Below, piece after piece: positions 29,468 to 39,970 of a stretch of 64,000 nucleotides of DNA. The position numbers were made by a program, and so were the translations under genes. Position 1 is the first letter of the stretch, and the number at the start of each line of letters is the position of its first letter. Source of the stretch: Deinococcus aerophilus (GTDB taxonomy: Bacteria; Deinococcota; Deinococci; Deinococcales; Deinococcaceae); assembly GCF_014647075.1 (NCBI RefSeq), contig NZ_BMOM01000016.1, positions 1-64,000 of the forward strand, given 5' to 3'. A model generated the notes under the pieces. It worked only from the letters and a program-made list of their open reading frames with translations, did not search any database and was not told where the DNA came from.

Positions 29468-29674
29468 GACACGCGAGTATAACGCGCCGGACCGGGCCGT
29501 GCCCTTACAAGTTCAGTGAGGCGCACGTAAGCAACCTGAGTGGAACGGACTCACGGAGGGATAAGGAAGAATAAGCAGTGGTGAGGCCATTTTCCGTTGC
29601 CGGAAGGCGGTTCTTGACGGCACCAAAGATCCAGCGGTGCCATCTTCCTCATGTGTGGCCCTTATCCTGCAGCC

Positions 29675-30160
29675 ATGTCAAAACGTGCCGTGCTTGCCTT
29701 TGCCCTGCTCGTCCCCCTGCTGGGATCGTGCGCGCCGGTGGCGTCCCTGCTTGCCTCCAGGGATGACACCGGGCCGGCCCCCTTTCAGTTCGGGCCGCTG
29801 ATCGTCGGCCAGACCTGGACGGTCAGCGGAACGGTCACGGGCCGCGACGTGGTGACCACGGTCAATATTCCCGAACTGGTAATCGTGCCGGACGGCTACG
29901 CCTCGGCGGGCACCCGTGACCAGTACACCGGATTCAACGAGGGCCGGGCCGGCTTCAATGTGGCCACCTTTGACCAGGAGCGCCGCACCGTCACCTTCCG
30001 CTGGGTGGGGCCGGCCGAGGGCTTTGACCGCGTGACCTACACCTGCAAGATCTCCCGCCTGATCGGCGAGCCGCTCACCGGCACCCTGACCTACGAGCGC
30101 AACGGCCAGACGGTGGCGAACGGCACTTGCGAGGCCCGCGTCAGCCAGCAGCCGGGCTGA
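29675..30160 (+). CDS. Putative lipoprotein
   Basis: The 161-aa protein begins MSKRAVLAFALLVPLLGSCA, a signal peptide with a lipobox (LLGS|C), so it should be a membrane-anchored exported lipoprotein. The mature part is rich in beta-prone Thr/Val sequence with two later cysteines (YTCKISRL and GTCEARVS) that could form a disulfide. I do not recognise a family. TATCCT lies 6 nt before the ATG, leaderless type. Divergent from secA across 207 nt, where I see nothing else. Confidence 0.75.
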   Translation: MSKRAVLAFALLVPLLGSCAPVASLLASRDDTGPAPFQFGPLIVGQTWTVSGTVTGRDVVTTVNIPELVIVPDGYASAGTRDQYTGFNEGRAGFNVATFDQERRTVTFRWVGPAEGFDRVTYTCKISRLIGEPLTGTLTYERNGQTVANGTCEARVSQQPG

Positions 30161-30197
30161 TCACCCGGATGGGCGCCGACAGCGCCGCCACGAGTGC

Positions 30198-31379
30198 TCA
30201 GCTCCAGCGGTAGCTTTCCAGCCACAGCTCGCCGCGCCGGATCACGGGCACCCGGCCGCCCAGCACGCGGTGGCCGCCCTTGACGGCGGCGCGCACCAGC
30301 ACGCGCGGGTCCAGGTCCGGGTACACGCGCCGGGCAAAGGCCACGTCCTCGCGCACGTCCAGGCTCTCACCGCTGGCGACCGAATCGGTGCCCAGGGCGA
30401 TCTCGATGCCGGCGGCGGCCACGGCGGCCCACGGAAAGGTTCCGCAGTCCAGGTGATGGTTGCTGCGCGGGCAGCTCACCACCGCGCAGCCGGCGCGCGC
30501 CACCCGGACGAGGTCACCCTGCGTGACATTGACCATATGGATCAGTGTGGGCCGCGCAGCGAGCGCGCCCAGCTCATCGAGGTAACGCACCGGGGTCAGC
30601 TCCGGCTCCGGCGGACGGCCGATCACCTCCGCAAAGGTTTCGGGCCAGAACCCGGGCAGGCGGTGCTCCCACAGCGGGCCCGCGCCGGTGGCGAACAGGG
30701 CAGGCTCGCTGGGATGCTCGGCCACATGAATCTGCACGGGCAGGCCCTCGCCCGCGGCGTAGTCGGTCACCAGTTTCATCAGGCGGTGACTGACGGTATA
30801 CGGCGTGTGCGGCGACAGCCCGATCCGGGGGCCGCCGGGCCGCTCCCGCCGGCGCCACGCCTCCACCCGTTCGCGCATGGCCGCAAAGGTGGTTTCGGCC
30901 CGCTCCGGAAAAGCCCCCAGCACCTCGAAATACAGCACCCCGCCCAGGTCTTCACGCGCGAGCAGGGCGTCCATCACGTCCGGCGACCACACGATGTCGC
31001 CCACGCCACCCGTACCCAGACGCGCGAGTTCGTCGGCTCCGGCGAGTGCCCCGGGCACTCCACGTTTCCCGCGCTGGGCAACCACAATTTCGGGGAGCCA
31101 GCGAAAGTACGGCAATGCCTGGAATGCGTAGGCGCTCATGTCCAGATGCGTGTGCGCGTTGACCGGCGGCGGCGCGATGATTCCGCCCACGGTTTCCTCG
31201 GTTGCCTGCGGATAACTGGCGCGCAGCGCATCCGGGTGGCCGGTGGCGGCCACGGTGTCGCCCACGACCACCACGCCGCCGGGAGACTGCGCTCCGCCCA
31301 TGCCGGTATACAGGAGGTCGCAGACGAGCAGGCGCGGTGTGAAGGACTTGGCCGTGGCGTCGGGTGGGGCAGCAGTCAT
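30198..31379 (-). CDS. Amidohydrolase-superfamily deaminase/hydrolase
   Basis: The 393-aa metal-dependent hydrolase has the N-terminal metal motif NAHTHLDMS, HVAEHPSEP, a later LIHMVNVTQGDL and the catalytic GTDSVASGESLDVREDV. This is the cytosine/SAH-deaminase-like (chlorohydrolase) branch. A possible function is aminodeoxyfutalosine deamination in the futalosine route to menaquinone, which Deinococcus uses, but the sequence alone does not prove it. The start MTAAPPDA is chosen because TAGCAT lies 7 nt upstream. An ATG three codons earlier is an alternative. It is 28 nt after ppgK on the same strand. Confidence 0.8.
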   Translation of the reverse strand: MTAAPPDATAKSFTPRLLVCDLLYTGMGGAQSPGGVVVVGDTVAATGHPDALRASYPQATEETVGGIIAPPPVNAHTHLDMSAYAFQALPYFRWLPEIVVAQRGKRGVPGALAGADELARLGTGGVGDIVWSPDVMDALLAREDLGGVLYFEVLGAFPERAETTFAAMRERVEAWRRRERPGGPRIGLSPHTPYTVSHRLMKLVTDYAAGEGLPVQIHVAEHPSEPALFATGAGPLWEHRLPGFWPETFAEVIGRPPEPELTPVRYLDELGALAARPTLIHMVNVTQGDLVRVARAGCAVVSCPRSNHHLDCGTFPWAAVAAAGIEIALGTDSVASGESLDVREDVAFARRVYPDLDPRVLVRAAVKGGHRVLGGRVPVIRRGELWLESYRWS

Positions 31380-31407
31380 CGCGGACATGCTATGCCAGCC
31401 GGCCCAC

Positions 31408-32265
31408 TCAGGCTTTCCTGGCGCTTCCCTTTTTGGCGGCCTTTTTGGCAGGTGTCTTCGGGGCAACCCGGGCCGCCCCCGACGCCGCCGGACCGCCGGT
31501 GGGGGCGGCCGCGTTCGGCGAGAGGGCATAGCCGGCGGCCATCATGGCCGCGCCCACGATTCCAGCCTCGTTCTGCAGCCGGGCAGGCACCAGCTCGCTG
31601 CGGGTGAGCTTGATGTGGTCCTGCCACTTGTCGGGCTTCTTGCTGACCCCGCCGCCGATGATGAACAGGTCCGGGCTGAACAGCGCCTCCAGGTGTTGCA
31701 GGTAGGTGCTCACGCGCTTGCTCCACTGCTTCCAGTTCAGGTCGTCGCGCTCGCGGGCACGGTCGGAGGCCCAGCCCTCGGCCTCCTTGTCGCGCAGCCA
31801 CAGGTGGCCCAATTCGGTGTTGGGCACCAGCACTCCGTTGTGGAACAGGGCGCTGCCGATGCCGGTGCCGAAGGTGAGCATCAGCACCGTGCCGGCCACC
31901 CCCGCGCCCGCCCCGAAGCGCGCCTCGGCCAGTCCGGCAGCGTCGGCGTCGTTGATCAGGTGGATGTCCTGACCGGTCGCCGTGGAGAACAGCGCGTCGG
32001 CGTCCAGATCAATCCAGGCCTTGTCCACGTTGGCTGCGCTCAGCGTGCGCCCGTGCTGCACCACGCCAGGAAAGGTCACGCCCACCGAGCCGTCCAGCCC
32101 GAAGTGGGCCACCAGCTCGGCCACCACGGCCTTCACGGCGTCGGGGTGCGCGCCCTCGGGGGTGGGAATGCGGCGGCGCTCCTCCGTCAGCTGTCCGGTG
32201 GCGGTGTCTACAGGTGCGCCCTTGATGCCACTGCCGCCGATGTCGATGCCCAGGATCACGCTCAT
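31408..32265 (-). CDS. ppgK: Polyphosphate glucokinase (ROK family)
   Basis: The 285-aa enzyme phosphorylates glucose using polyphosphate (and often ATP). It shows [16 protein letters not shown] at the N terminus, [15 protein letters not shown], the nucleotide-binding [11 protein letters not shown] and [20 protein letters not shown], which matches polyphosphate glucokinases more closely than other ROK kinases. A Pro/Ala/Lys-rich basic tail of about 30 residues (ending [12 protein letters not shown]) is unusual and might touch the polyanion. TAGGCT lies 7 nt before the ATG. It links to PPK1 at 4.5 kb. Confidence 0.9.
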   Translation of the reverse strand: MSVILGIDIGGSGIKGAPVDTATGQLTEERRRIPTPEGAHPDAVKAVVAELVAHFGLDGSVGVTFPGVVQHGRTLSAANVDKAWIDLDADALFSTATGQDIHLINDADAAGLAEARFGAGAGVAGTVLMLTFGTGIGSALFHNGVLVPNTELGHLWLRDKEAEGWASDRARERDDLNWKQWSKRVSTYLQHLEALFSPDLFIIGGGVSKKPDKWQDHIKLTRSELVPARLQNEAGIVGAAMMAAGYALSPNAAAPTGGPAASGAARVAPKTPAKKAAKKGSARKA

Positions 32266-32426
32266 GGCCCACAGCCTATGCGAAGTGGGGCGCAGATGGC
32301 GCGGGGAGGGGGGGGCACGCGGACAGAACAGGCGCGGCCACGCCGGCCGCCCTGACGTTGCGCCTGCGCCACCCGACCCCTGCCCGTCTGGGCAGCACCT
32401 CTGGTCAAGGTAAAGCCCCGGATTGC

Positions 32427-32464
32427 TTGAACGGGGTGCAATTTTAGACCAGACGCGCTATACA
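32427..32464 (+). promoter_or_regulatory. tetR promoter with operator-like repeat
   Basis: TTGAACGGGGTGCAA (32427-32441) is identical to the repeat at the acpP promoter. TATACA at 32459-32464 is the likely -10 box, and with a 17-nt spacer the -35 region (32436-32441) falls inside the repeat, as expected for autorepression. Confidence 0.65.
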
Positions 32465-32475
32465 GGGTTTTAATC

Positions 32476-33093
32476 ATGGATTCCTCCTCGCTGCGCGAAC
32501 GTCAGAAGGAGCGCCGACGCGCCCGCATCTACAACGTCGCCATCGACCTGTTCAAGCGGGGCGGGTTCCAGACGACCACGGCCACCGACATCGCGCGTGC
32601 GAGCAACGTCTCGCGCGGCACCTTCTTCAACTACTACCCGTACAAGGAAGCGGTGCTGCTGGACTACGGCAGCGAGGTGATGGACCGCCTGCGCGATCAG
32701 GCCGAGACGCGCCTGGCCGAGGGCACGCCGCCGCTGACGGTGCTGTACGAGATCTGGGACGCGCTGGCCGAAGAGAACGCCCGCGAGCGTGACCTGTTTC
32801 CGCCGCTGGCCTACGAGGTGATGAATCCCAACCCCGAGCGCGCCCGCACCGCGTACCAGGCGCTGCCGCTGAGCAAGGTGATCGAGCTGATCCTGAGGCC
32901 ACTGCACCAGACCGGGCAGATGCGCACCGACCTCAGCCTGCAGCGCATCAGCAACCTGATCGCCGACACCTATCTGATGGTCGCGCTGCGCTGGAGCGCC
33001 TACGGCACCGACCGCCCCCTGCAGGAGGAGATGCGTCTGGCGCTGAACCTGCTGCTGGAAGGTGCGGTGCGGCGCGACCTGCTGCGGCCCTGA
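32476..33093 (+). CDS. TetR-family transcriptional regulator
   Basis: The 205-aa repressor-type protein has an N-terminal helix-turn-helix (about 10-60) with the TetR signature ATDIARASNVSRGTFFNYYPYKEAVL, and a helical ligand domain. The start ATG has no Shine-Dalgarno and lies 11 nt after the -10 box, so the leader is only a few bases. The promoter repeat is shared with fabH, acpP and the hotdog gene, so I infer control of fatty-acid synthesis, with an acyl-CoA or acyl-ACP as possible ligand. That inference needs binding data. Confidence 0.88.
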   Translation: MDSSSLRERQKERRRARIYNVAIDLFKRGGFQTTTATDIARASNVSRGTFFNYYPYKEAVLLDYGSEVMDRLRDQAETRLAEGTPPLTVLYEIWDALAEENARERDLFPPLAYEVMNPNPERARTAYQALPLSKVIELILRPLHQTGQMRTDLSLQRISNLIADTYLMVALRWSAYGTDRPLQEEMRLALNLLLEGAVRRDLLRP

Positions 33094-33316
33094 CTGCGGC
33101 CAGCAGCGCTTCGCACCCCCGGCAGGCCGCCGGGACTCAACGCGGGACTCCGCCCCAGCGGAACCGTGTCGATCCGATGGTGCTGATCAGGCAAGCGGGA
33201 CGGCGGGCGGGCCAGGCCCACATCCCGTTACCTCGGGGCGCGGGTTCCTGGGTAGACTGCCTGAACTGGCTCCCGTTGCTCGCCGCCCACCGCCCACCGC
33301 CCCCGAAGGAGTGTTC

Positions 33317-34849
33317 TTGACCCATCCCGAACTGCGCATCGGCACGCCGCGCCACGCCTTTCCGTTCAGCCGCGGGCTGGTGGTCGAGTCGCTGGTGAAC
33401 GCGGGGGCGTCCGGGAATGTGGCGGCGGCGGCGGCGCGGCGGGTCGAGCAGCAGCTCCGGCTGGCGCGGCGCAGCCTGGTGACGCCCGGTGAGCTGCAGG
33501 CGCTGATGGTGGAAGTCGCCCGGGACCTGGCCGGGCCGGAGGTCTCCGGCGCCGCCGCGGCCCAGACCCCCGCCTTTGTGGACATCCTGGTCAGTGCGAA
33601 GAAGGGGGATCTGCCCTTCAGCCGGGGCGTGCTCGCCCGCACGCTGGAGGACACCGGCCTGACCGGACGCGAGGCGTACGCCGCGGCCAGCGCCGTGGAC
33701 CTGGCACTGCGCCGCGAGGGCGTGCGGCGGCTGAGCGCCGAGGAGATCGACAACCGCACCGAGGGCGTGCTCGCCGAGCAGTACGGCGAACACCTGCGCC
33801 GCACCTACCGCTACCTGCGCCACAACCGCGGCAAGCTGGGTGTGCTGAGCAAAGACAGCAACATGCCCACGCCGTTTTCCAAGGGCATTCTGGTGCAGTC
33901 GATGCTCGCCGCCGGGGTCACGCCGGACGTGGCCCGCAAGGTGGCCCGCGTGACCCAGCGCGATCTGCGCGGCAATGAGGACCGGGTGGTGATGCGCGCC
34001 GCCATCCGCGAGAAGGTCGAGGCCCTGCTGCGCGACGAGGTGGGCCCGGACGTCAGCGCCCGCTACCGGCTGCTGCGCGTGATCCGCCGCCCGCCCCGGC
34101 CCGTGATCGTGCTGCTCGGCGGGGTCAGCGGCACCGGCAAGAGCTTTCTGGCCGCAGAGATTGCCTACCGCCTGGGAATTGCCCGCGTGGTCAGCACCGA
34201 TTCCATCCGCGAGGTGATGCGCGCCATGGTGTCTCCGGCGCTGCTGCCCACGCTGCACGCGAGCACCTTCAGCGCCTGGGAAGCGCTGCTGCCCCCCGGG
34301 GTGCCGCGCCCCGCCCAGCCCAGCCGTGAGGCGCTGCTCGCCGGCTTCCGCGATCAAGTGCAGCAGGTGAACGTGGGCCTGGGAGCGGTGGTCGCCCGCT
34401 CGGTGCAGGAGGGCAGCAGCCTGGTACTGGAGGGCGTGCATCTGGTGCCCGGCTACCTGCGCGCCGATGCCTTTGCCGGAGCGCTGGTCATCCCGATGCT
34501 GGTGACCCTGCCCGATCCGGAAGAACACCGCCGGCACTTTCAGAGCCGTGACCTCGAGACCGCCGCGAGCCGCCCGCTGCACCGCTACATGCAGTACTTC
34601 GGCGAGATCCGCGCCATGCAGGACGAACTCGAGGCCCTGGCCCGCCAGGAAGACGTCCCGCTGCTCGACGGCCTGACCCTGGACGAAAGCGCCGATCAGG
34701 CGGTGGATGTGGTGCTGCGGCGCGTGATGGTCGCCCTGACCCCGCAGGAACGCGCCGAGCTGCTGGGCACCGACGGCGGCGCCGAGCCGGATGCGGACAG
34801 CTCCCCCGAACTCTCACTGGACGCCCGCGACACGGCAACCGGCCGCTGA
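33317..34849 (+). CDS. ATP-cone / 2-phosphoglycerate kinase-like protein
   Basis: The 510-aa protein has three ATP-cone-like repeats: PFSRGLVVESLVNAG, PFSRGVLARTLEDTG and PFSKGILVQSMLAAG, near residues 13, 103 and 190. A P-loop kinase domain follows with VLLGGVSGTGKSFLA (about 275), STDSIREVMRAMV and LHASTFSAWEAL, as in archaeal 2-phosphoglycerate kinases. It may make 2,3-bisphosphoglycerate or phosphorylate a related sugar acid under nucleotide control. The start is TTG with AAGGAG 5 nt upstream. No ATG fits. Confidence 0.8.
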   Translation: MTHPELRIGTPRHAFPFSRGLVVESLVNAGASGNVAAAAARRVEQQLRLARRSLVTPGELQALMVEVARDLAGPEVSGAAAAQTPAFVDILVSAKKGDLPFSRGVLARTLEDTGLTGREAYAAASAVDLALRREGVRRLSAEEIDNRTEGVLAEQYGEHLRRTYRYLRHNRGKLGVLSKDSNMPTPFSKGILVQSMLAAGVTPDVARKVARVTQRDLRGNEDRVVMRAAIREKVEALLRDEVGPDVSARYRLLRVIRRPPRPVIVLLGGVSGTGKSFLAAEIAYRLGIARVVSTDSIREVMRAMVSPALLPTLHASTFSAWEALLPPGVPRPAQPSREALLAGFRDQVQQVNVGLGAVVARSVQEGSSLVLEGVHLVPGYLRADAFAGALVIPMLVTLPDPEEHRRHFQSRDLETAASRPLHRYMQYFGEIRAMQDELEALARQEDVPLLDGLTLDESADQAVDVVLRRVMVALTPQERAELLGTDGGAEPDADSSPELSLDARDTATGR

Positions 34850-34857
34850 GGGTCACC

Positions 34858-35277
34858 TCAGGATTTCACCCTCAGGCGCACGTCCACGTTGCCGCGGGTG
34901 GCCACGCTGTACGGACAGATCTGGTGGGCAGACTCCATCAGCTGCTGGCCCTGTTCCTCACTCAGGCCGGGAAAGTGCCCTTCGAGTTCCACATCCAGCG
35001 CAAAGGCCAGCCCGACCTTCTGCAGGCCCACCCGGGCCGTGATGACGCTGTCGTCGCTCAGGGTGATCTTCTGTCGCCGCGCCACCACACCCAGCGCTCC
35101 CTGAAAGCAGGCCGCGTAGCCGGCGGCGAACAGTTGCTCGGGGTTGGTGCCGGGGCCGCCGTCGCCGCCCATATCGGCGGGGACGCTGAGGGACAGGTCC
35201 AGGCGCCCGTCCTCGCTCCTGGCCGTGCCGGCACGACCCCCGGTGGCTGCGGCCTGCGCGGTGTAAATGATGGTCAT
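34858..35277 (-). CDS. ohr: Organic hydroperoxide resistance protein (Ohr/OsmC)
   Basis: The 139-aa thiol peroxidase reduces organic hydroperoxides. The two redox cysteines are visible in GYAACFQGAL and HQICPYSVATR, the opening MTIIYTAQAAATGGRAGTAR and NPEQLFAAGYAACF are Ohr-like, and the length fits. No clear Shine-Dalgarno or -10 box is seen close to the ATG. It is convergent with the kinase gene, 8 nt apart, and no OhrR gene is adjacent. Confidence 0.9.
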   Translation of the reverse strand: MTIIYTAQAAATGGRAGTARSEDGRLDLSLSVPADMGGDGGPGTNPEQLFAAGYAACFQGALGVVARRQKITLSDDSVITARVGLQKVGLAFALDVELEGHFPGLSEEQGQQLMESAHQICPYSVATRGNVDVRLRVKS

Positions 35278-35342
35278 GGCCTGAAGATGCCACGGCGGCG
35301 TGCCTGGAGGGGCCACCCGGTCTGGACTGCCCACAATGCCCA

Positions 35343-35374
35343 AGGGCGGCCCCCCCTCTCGGGAGGACCGCCCT
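35343..35374 (-). terminator. Terminator-like hairpin after flotillin gene
   Basis: AGGGCGG and CCGCCCT arms with an imperfect GGGAGG-type middle lie 28 nt after the flotillin stop, read leftward. No T-tract follows, so strength is uncertain. Confidence 0.45.
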
Positions 35375-35401
35375 AGACACCACACCGACAAGCCAGTCCG
35401 C

Positions 35402-36700
<1,299 letters not shown>

Positions 36701-36773
36701 GGGAAAGCTCCTTGGGGGGGCAGCACGAAAAGACGGACACGGCGAGGGAGGCGCAGGGGAACCGGACCCGGGG

Positions 36774-37298
36774 TTACAGGCCCCCGTCCCAGAACTTGAC
36801 GTCCAGAACACCGCGGTGCGCGCCGATCACGATGACCGGGTCGCCGGGCTTCAGCGGGTCGTCGCTGCGGGCCGGGGCATGCTCGATCTGCCCCGCGACC
36901 GTCACGGCCACCTGGCCGGACCGGCCCGGCGCGGGGGCCACGAGCACCTGGCCGGTGCGGCCGGCCAGCTTGCCCGTGCCGCCGTTGACCTCGCCGCGGC
37001 CGCGCGCCAGCCGGAACATGAAGACCGTGAAGCCTCCGACCGCCAGTCCGGTGACCAGCGCCATCACCAGCCGGCCCCACCCGGACACCCCGGCCACACC
37101 GCCCAGCACGCCGGCCAGCCCAAAGAAGGCGGTGAAGCTGACCAGCGAGCGCACGGTGAACCACGAGGCGACGTCGCCCATTTCGGGATGGTCCACGTCC
37201 GCCCCATGCTCCCCCAGAGCGGAATCGTGGCCGCCCAGCAGCGACAGCAGAAACAGGCCGCCGCCCACCATCAGACAGATCAGGTATACGTCCACCAC
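36774..37298 (-). CDS. NfeD-like membrane protein
   Basis: The 174-aa protein has an N-terminal helix, two further membrane segments (SFTAFFGLAGVLGGVAGV and LVMALVTGLAVGGFTVFMF) and a C-terminal OB-like NfeD domain (GKLAGRTGQVLVAPAPGRSG...PLKPGDPVIVIGAHRGVLDV). It starts with GTG, with AGGAGG 7 nt upstream. Together with the downstream flotillin it probably organises membrane domains. Confidence 0.85.
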   Translation of the reverse strand: MVDVYLICLMVGGGLFLLSLLGGHDSALGEHGADVDHPEMGDVASWFTVRSLVSFTAFFGLAGVLGGVAGVSGWGRLVMALVTGLAVGGFTVFMFRLARGRGEVNGGTGKLAGRTGQVLVAPAPGRSGQVAVTVAGQIEHAPARSDDPLKPGDPVIVIGAHRGVLDVKFWDGGL

Positions 37299-37386
37299 TG
37301 TTGTGCCTCCTCACGGTGGGCTACGTGGGGGACACACAAAGTTGCCCGCGCCCCAACCGGCCGGTGCGCTGGGCTGCCGGCTGCGG

Positions 37387-38031
37387 CTACGGCATCAGCC
37401 GTTCGATGCGCCAGCCCTCCGCCGACCGCGCATACCGGAAGCGGTCGTGCATACGGTTCGGCCTTCCCTGCCAGAATTCCCATTCCTGCACGCTCAGGCG
37501 GTAGCCGCCCCAGAAATCCGGGCGGGGCACGGTGGTGCCTTCGGGAAAGCGCGTGTGCAGCGCGGCGAACCCAGCCTCCAGCGCCGCGCGGCTGGCAATG
37601 GGCGCGCTCTGGGGGTCGCTGGCATGGGCGGCGAGCTGGCTGTCGCGGGGGCGCACGTGAAAGTAGGCGTCGGCCTCGGCGTCCGGAATCCGCGAGACGC
37701 GGCCATAGGCCCGCACCTGACGTTCCAGTTCGGCCCAGTAGAACAGCATCTCGGCCTGTGGATTGGCCGTGAGGTCGTGGCCCTTATGGGACTCGAAATT
37801 GGTGTAGAAGGTCAGCCCGCGCTCGTCTGCGCCGCGCAGCAGCACCGTGCGGACGCCGGGCCGCCCGGTGGCGTCCGCCGTCGCCAGCGACAGGGCGTAG
37901 GGTTCGGGCAACTGCGCCGCCTGCGCCTGCGCGAACCAGTCCTGAAACTGGGCCAGCGGATCACGGTTCAGGTCCGCCCGCGACAGGGCGGCGCGGGTGT
38001 AGGACACGCGCAGGCCGGTCAGGTCGGTCAT
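37387..38031 (-). CDS. pdxH: Pyridoxamine 5'-phosphate oxidase
   Basis: The 214-aa FMN enzyme oxidises pyridoxine or pyridoxamine phosphate to pyridoxal phosphate. It shows [61 protein letters not shown] text and the C-terminal RIERLMP, all characteristic. The ATG overlaps the mutM stop (ATGA), so the two genes are co-translated. Confidence 0.95.
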   Translation of the reverse strand: MTDLTGLRVSYTRAALSRADLNRDPLAQFQDWFAQAQAAQLPEPYALSLATADATGRPGVRTVLLRGADERGLTFYTNFESHKGHDLTANPQAEMLFYWAELERQVRAYGRVSRIPDAEADAYFHVRPRDSQLAAHASDPQSAPIASRAALEAGFAALHTRFPEGTTVPRPDFWGGYRLSVQEWEFWQGRPNRMHDRFRYARSAEGWRIERLMP

Positions 38032-38873
38032 GCGCCTTCCCCGGCGGGCCGCAGCGGCTGGCACTGCGGGCAGTGGTGCGTGCCCCGCTGGGCAAGCACC
38101 GTCTTGACGATCCCGGTGCCGCAGCGTTCACACGGCTGACCGGCGCGGCCATACACATGATGCTGGTGCTGGAACAGCCCGCTCAGGCCGTCGTGCTGGC
38201 GGTAATTGCCCACGCCGCTGCCCAGGCTGCTGCCGCCTGCCTCCACCGCCGCCGCCATCACCTCACGGATGGCCGCGTACAGCCGGGCGGCCTCGGCGGG
38301 CGTCAGGCAGGTCTGGGCTGGGTGGAGGCGGGCGAGCCAAAGGCTCTCATCGGCATAGATGTTGCCCACACCGCTGACCGGCTTCTGCGACAGCAACCAC
38401 GGCTTGACCGCCCCGCAGTGTCCGGCCTGCCGCACGAACCCGGTTTCCTCAAAGTCGTCCGAGAGCGGTTCCGGGCCCATGGCGGCCAGGGTGGGCATGC
38501 CCGCGTACTCGCCGGGCCGGACCACGGCCATCTTGCCAAAGCGCCGGGGGTCGTTGAAGAAGAGGGGTTCGCCTCCCTCGGTGCTCAGGGTGACGCGGGT
38601 GTGCTTGCCCCCCTCCAGCCGGAAGCCCCCGGTCATGCCCAGGTGAACGATGAATTCCAGGTCGTGCGGGGTGTCCTCGGCCGCGTCCGCCGCCGTGAGC
38701 TGCAGCAGCAGGTACTTGCCGCGCCGCGACAGGCCCTGAACGCGCCGGCCTACCGCCAGATGGGTGTCCCGGTACCTATGCGGCGCGTCGTGTTCGACCC
38801 GCGTGATGATCCGTCCGCGCAGCAGCGGCTCGATCTTGCGGCGCGTGGTCTCCACTTCCGGCAGTTCTGGCAT
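38028..38873 (-). CDS. mutM: Formamidopyrimidine-DNA glycosylase
   Basis: The 281-aa repair enzyme excises oxidised purines such as 8-oxoguanine and nicks the site. The N-terminal Pro nucleophile and Glu lie in [16 protein letters not shown]. Asn/Arg-type residues occur in NDPRRFGKM, the H2TH helices in [12 protein letters not shown], and the zinc finger is CERCG...CPQC. TATCCT lies 9 nt before the ATG. It forms an operon with pdxH. Confidence 0.96.
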   Translation of the reverse strand: MPELPEVETTRRKIEPLLRGRIITRVEHDAPHRYRDTHLAVGRRVQGLSRRGKYLLLQLTAADAAEDTPHDLEFIVHLGMTGGFRLEGGKHTRVTLSTEGGEPLFFNDPRRFGKMAVVRPGEYAGMPTLAAMGPEPLSDDFEETGFVRQAGHCGAVKPWLLSQKPVSGVGNIYADESLWLARLHPAQTCLTPAEAARLYAAIREVMAAAVEAGGSSLGSGVGNYRQHDGLSGLFQHQHHVYGRAGQPCERCGTGIVKTVLAQRGTHHCPQCQPLRPAGEGA

Positions 38874-38981
38874 ACGCGGCTCAGGATAACGGGGGGGCAG
38901 GCGCGGGAAGGTGCGCCCGGAGCAAATTGGGTGTTCAGGTCATGTCCCCTCTGCGCTCCCCCGTCCCCGTATCATCCCCGC

Positions 38982-39653
38982 ATGTCCACACTGCTGCTCA
39001 CCGGGTTCGAGCCGTTTCACACCCATCCCGCCAATCCCAGCGCGGAGGCGGCGCAGGAACTGGACGGCCTGCAACTGGGCAGCCTGCAAGGGGGTGGGGT
39101 GCAGGTTGTCTCGGCGCTGCTGCCGGTGGAACCGCACGCCGCCGCCTCGGTGTTGGAGGGGCTGCTGGAGCGCCACCGCCCCGGCGCGGTGCTGCTGACC
39201 GGTCTGGCGGCGGGCCGCCCACACGTCACGCTGGAACGGGTGGCCCTCAACGTCATGGATTTCTCCATTCCCGACAACGCCGGCAACACCTACCGTGACG
39301 CGCCCGCGCACCCGCATCCAGACGCGCCCCCGGCGCACCTGAGCACGCTGCCGCTGCGGGCCATCCTGGCCGCGTGGCGGGAGGCCGGGATTCCAGGCAG
39401 CATCAGCAACACGGCGGGCCTGTACGTGTGCAACGCCGTGATGTACCGCGCCCGGCAGTGGCTGACCGAACGGGACCGGCCCGGGGTGCCGTGCGGCTTT
39501 CTGCATCTGCCCGCCAACGCGGCGGTGGCGCTGGCCGCCCCCGAGGACCGCCCGGCGCTGCCGTACCTGCCGCAGCCGGAAATCACGCGGGCGGTGCGGG
39601 TGGCGGCCCAGACGGTGGCGGCCGAACTCCCGGTCCTGACTGGAAGCCGGTAA
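38982..39653 (+). CDS. pcp: Pyroglutamyl-peptidase I
   Basis: The 223-aa cysteine peptidase removes N-terminal pyroglutamate. It shows LLTGFEPFHTHPANPSAEA, the catalytic Glu region ERVALNVMDFSIPDN, Cys in SNTAGLYVCNAVMY and His in GFLHLP. TATCAT lies 6 nt before the ATG, a clear leaderless arrangement. The longer frame upstream is antisense to mutM and rejected. It converges on the operon ending at 39667. Confidence 0.93.
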   Translation: MSTLLLTGFEPFHTHPANPSAEAAQELDGLQLGSLQGGGVQVVSALLPVEPHAAASVLEGLLERHRPGAVLLTGLAAGRPHVTLERVALNVMDFSIPDNAGNTYRDAPAHPHPDAPPAHLSTLPLRAILAAWREAGIPGSISNTAGLYVCNAVMYRARQWLTERDRPGVPCGFLHLPANAAVALAAPEDRPALPYLPQPEITRAVRVAAQTVAAELPVLTGSR

Positions 39654-39666
39654 CCCGGAGCGTCTC

Positions 39667-39966
39667 CTAGGGAAACGGCGCCTTGCCCGGTCGCCACCCT
39701 CCCTGCGGGCCACCGGCCCAGTACCACTCTCCGTATGTCGGACGCTGCTCCAGCGCGGCTTTCACGGCGGCCAGCGGAACGCGGCGGGCAAAGCGGGTCC
39801 GGGCGTGCCACGCGGCCAGCGCGGGGCCCGGATCACCCGGACGCAGCCCCCGCAGGGCCGCGTGGGCACGGTTGACGGCCAGATCGAACAGCGCGGAGGG
39901 TGCGGCGGCGGCGTTTGCCTCGCCCTCCTCGCGGGCCTCGGTCAGGAAGGGACGCTCCTCGGGCAC
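39667..39966 (-). CDS. Small hypothetical protein
   Basis: The 99-aa protein is Ala/Arg-rich with a helical N-terminal half and an aromatic, Gly/Pro-rich end (GEWYWAGGPQGGWRPGKAPFP). It starts with GTG 4 nt after the DinB-like gene stop, so it is likely the third gene of that operon. I do not recognise a family, and the lack of a Shine-Dalgarno keeps confidence moderate. Confidence 0.55.
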   Translation of the reverse strand: MPEERPFLTEAREEGEANAAAAPSALFDLAVNRAHAALRGLRPGDPGPALAAWHARTRFARRVPLAAVKAALEQRPTYGEWYWAGGPQGGWRPGKAPFP

Positions 39967-39970
39967 GGGG

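Noticed and set aside
39290..39811. Open frames antisense to pcp
   Set aside because: Pcp has all catalytic motifs and a leaderless promoter. The antisense frames have none.
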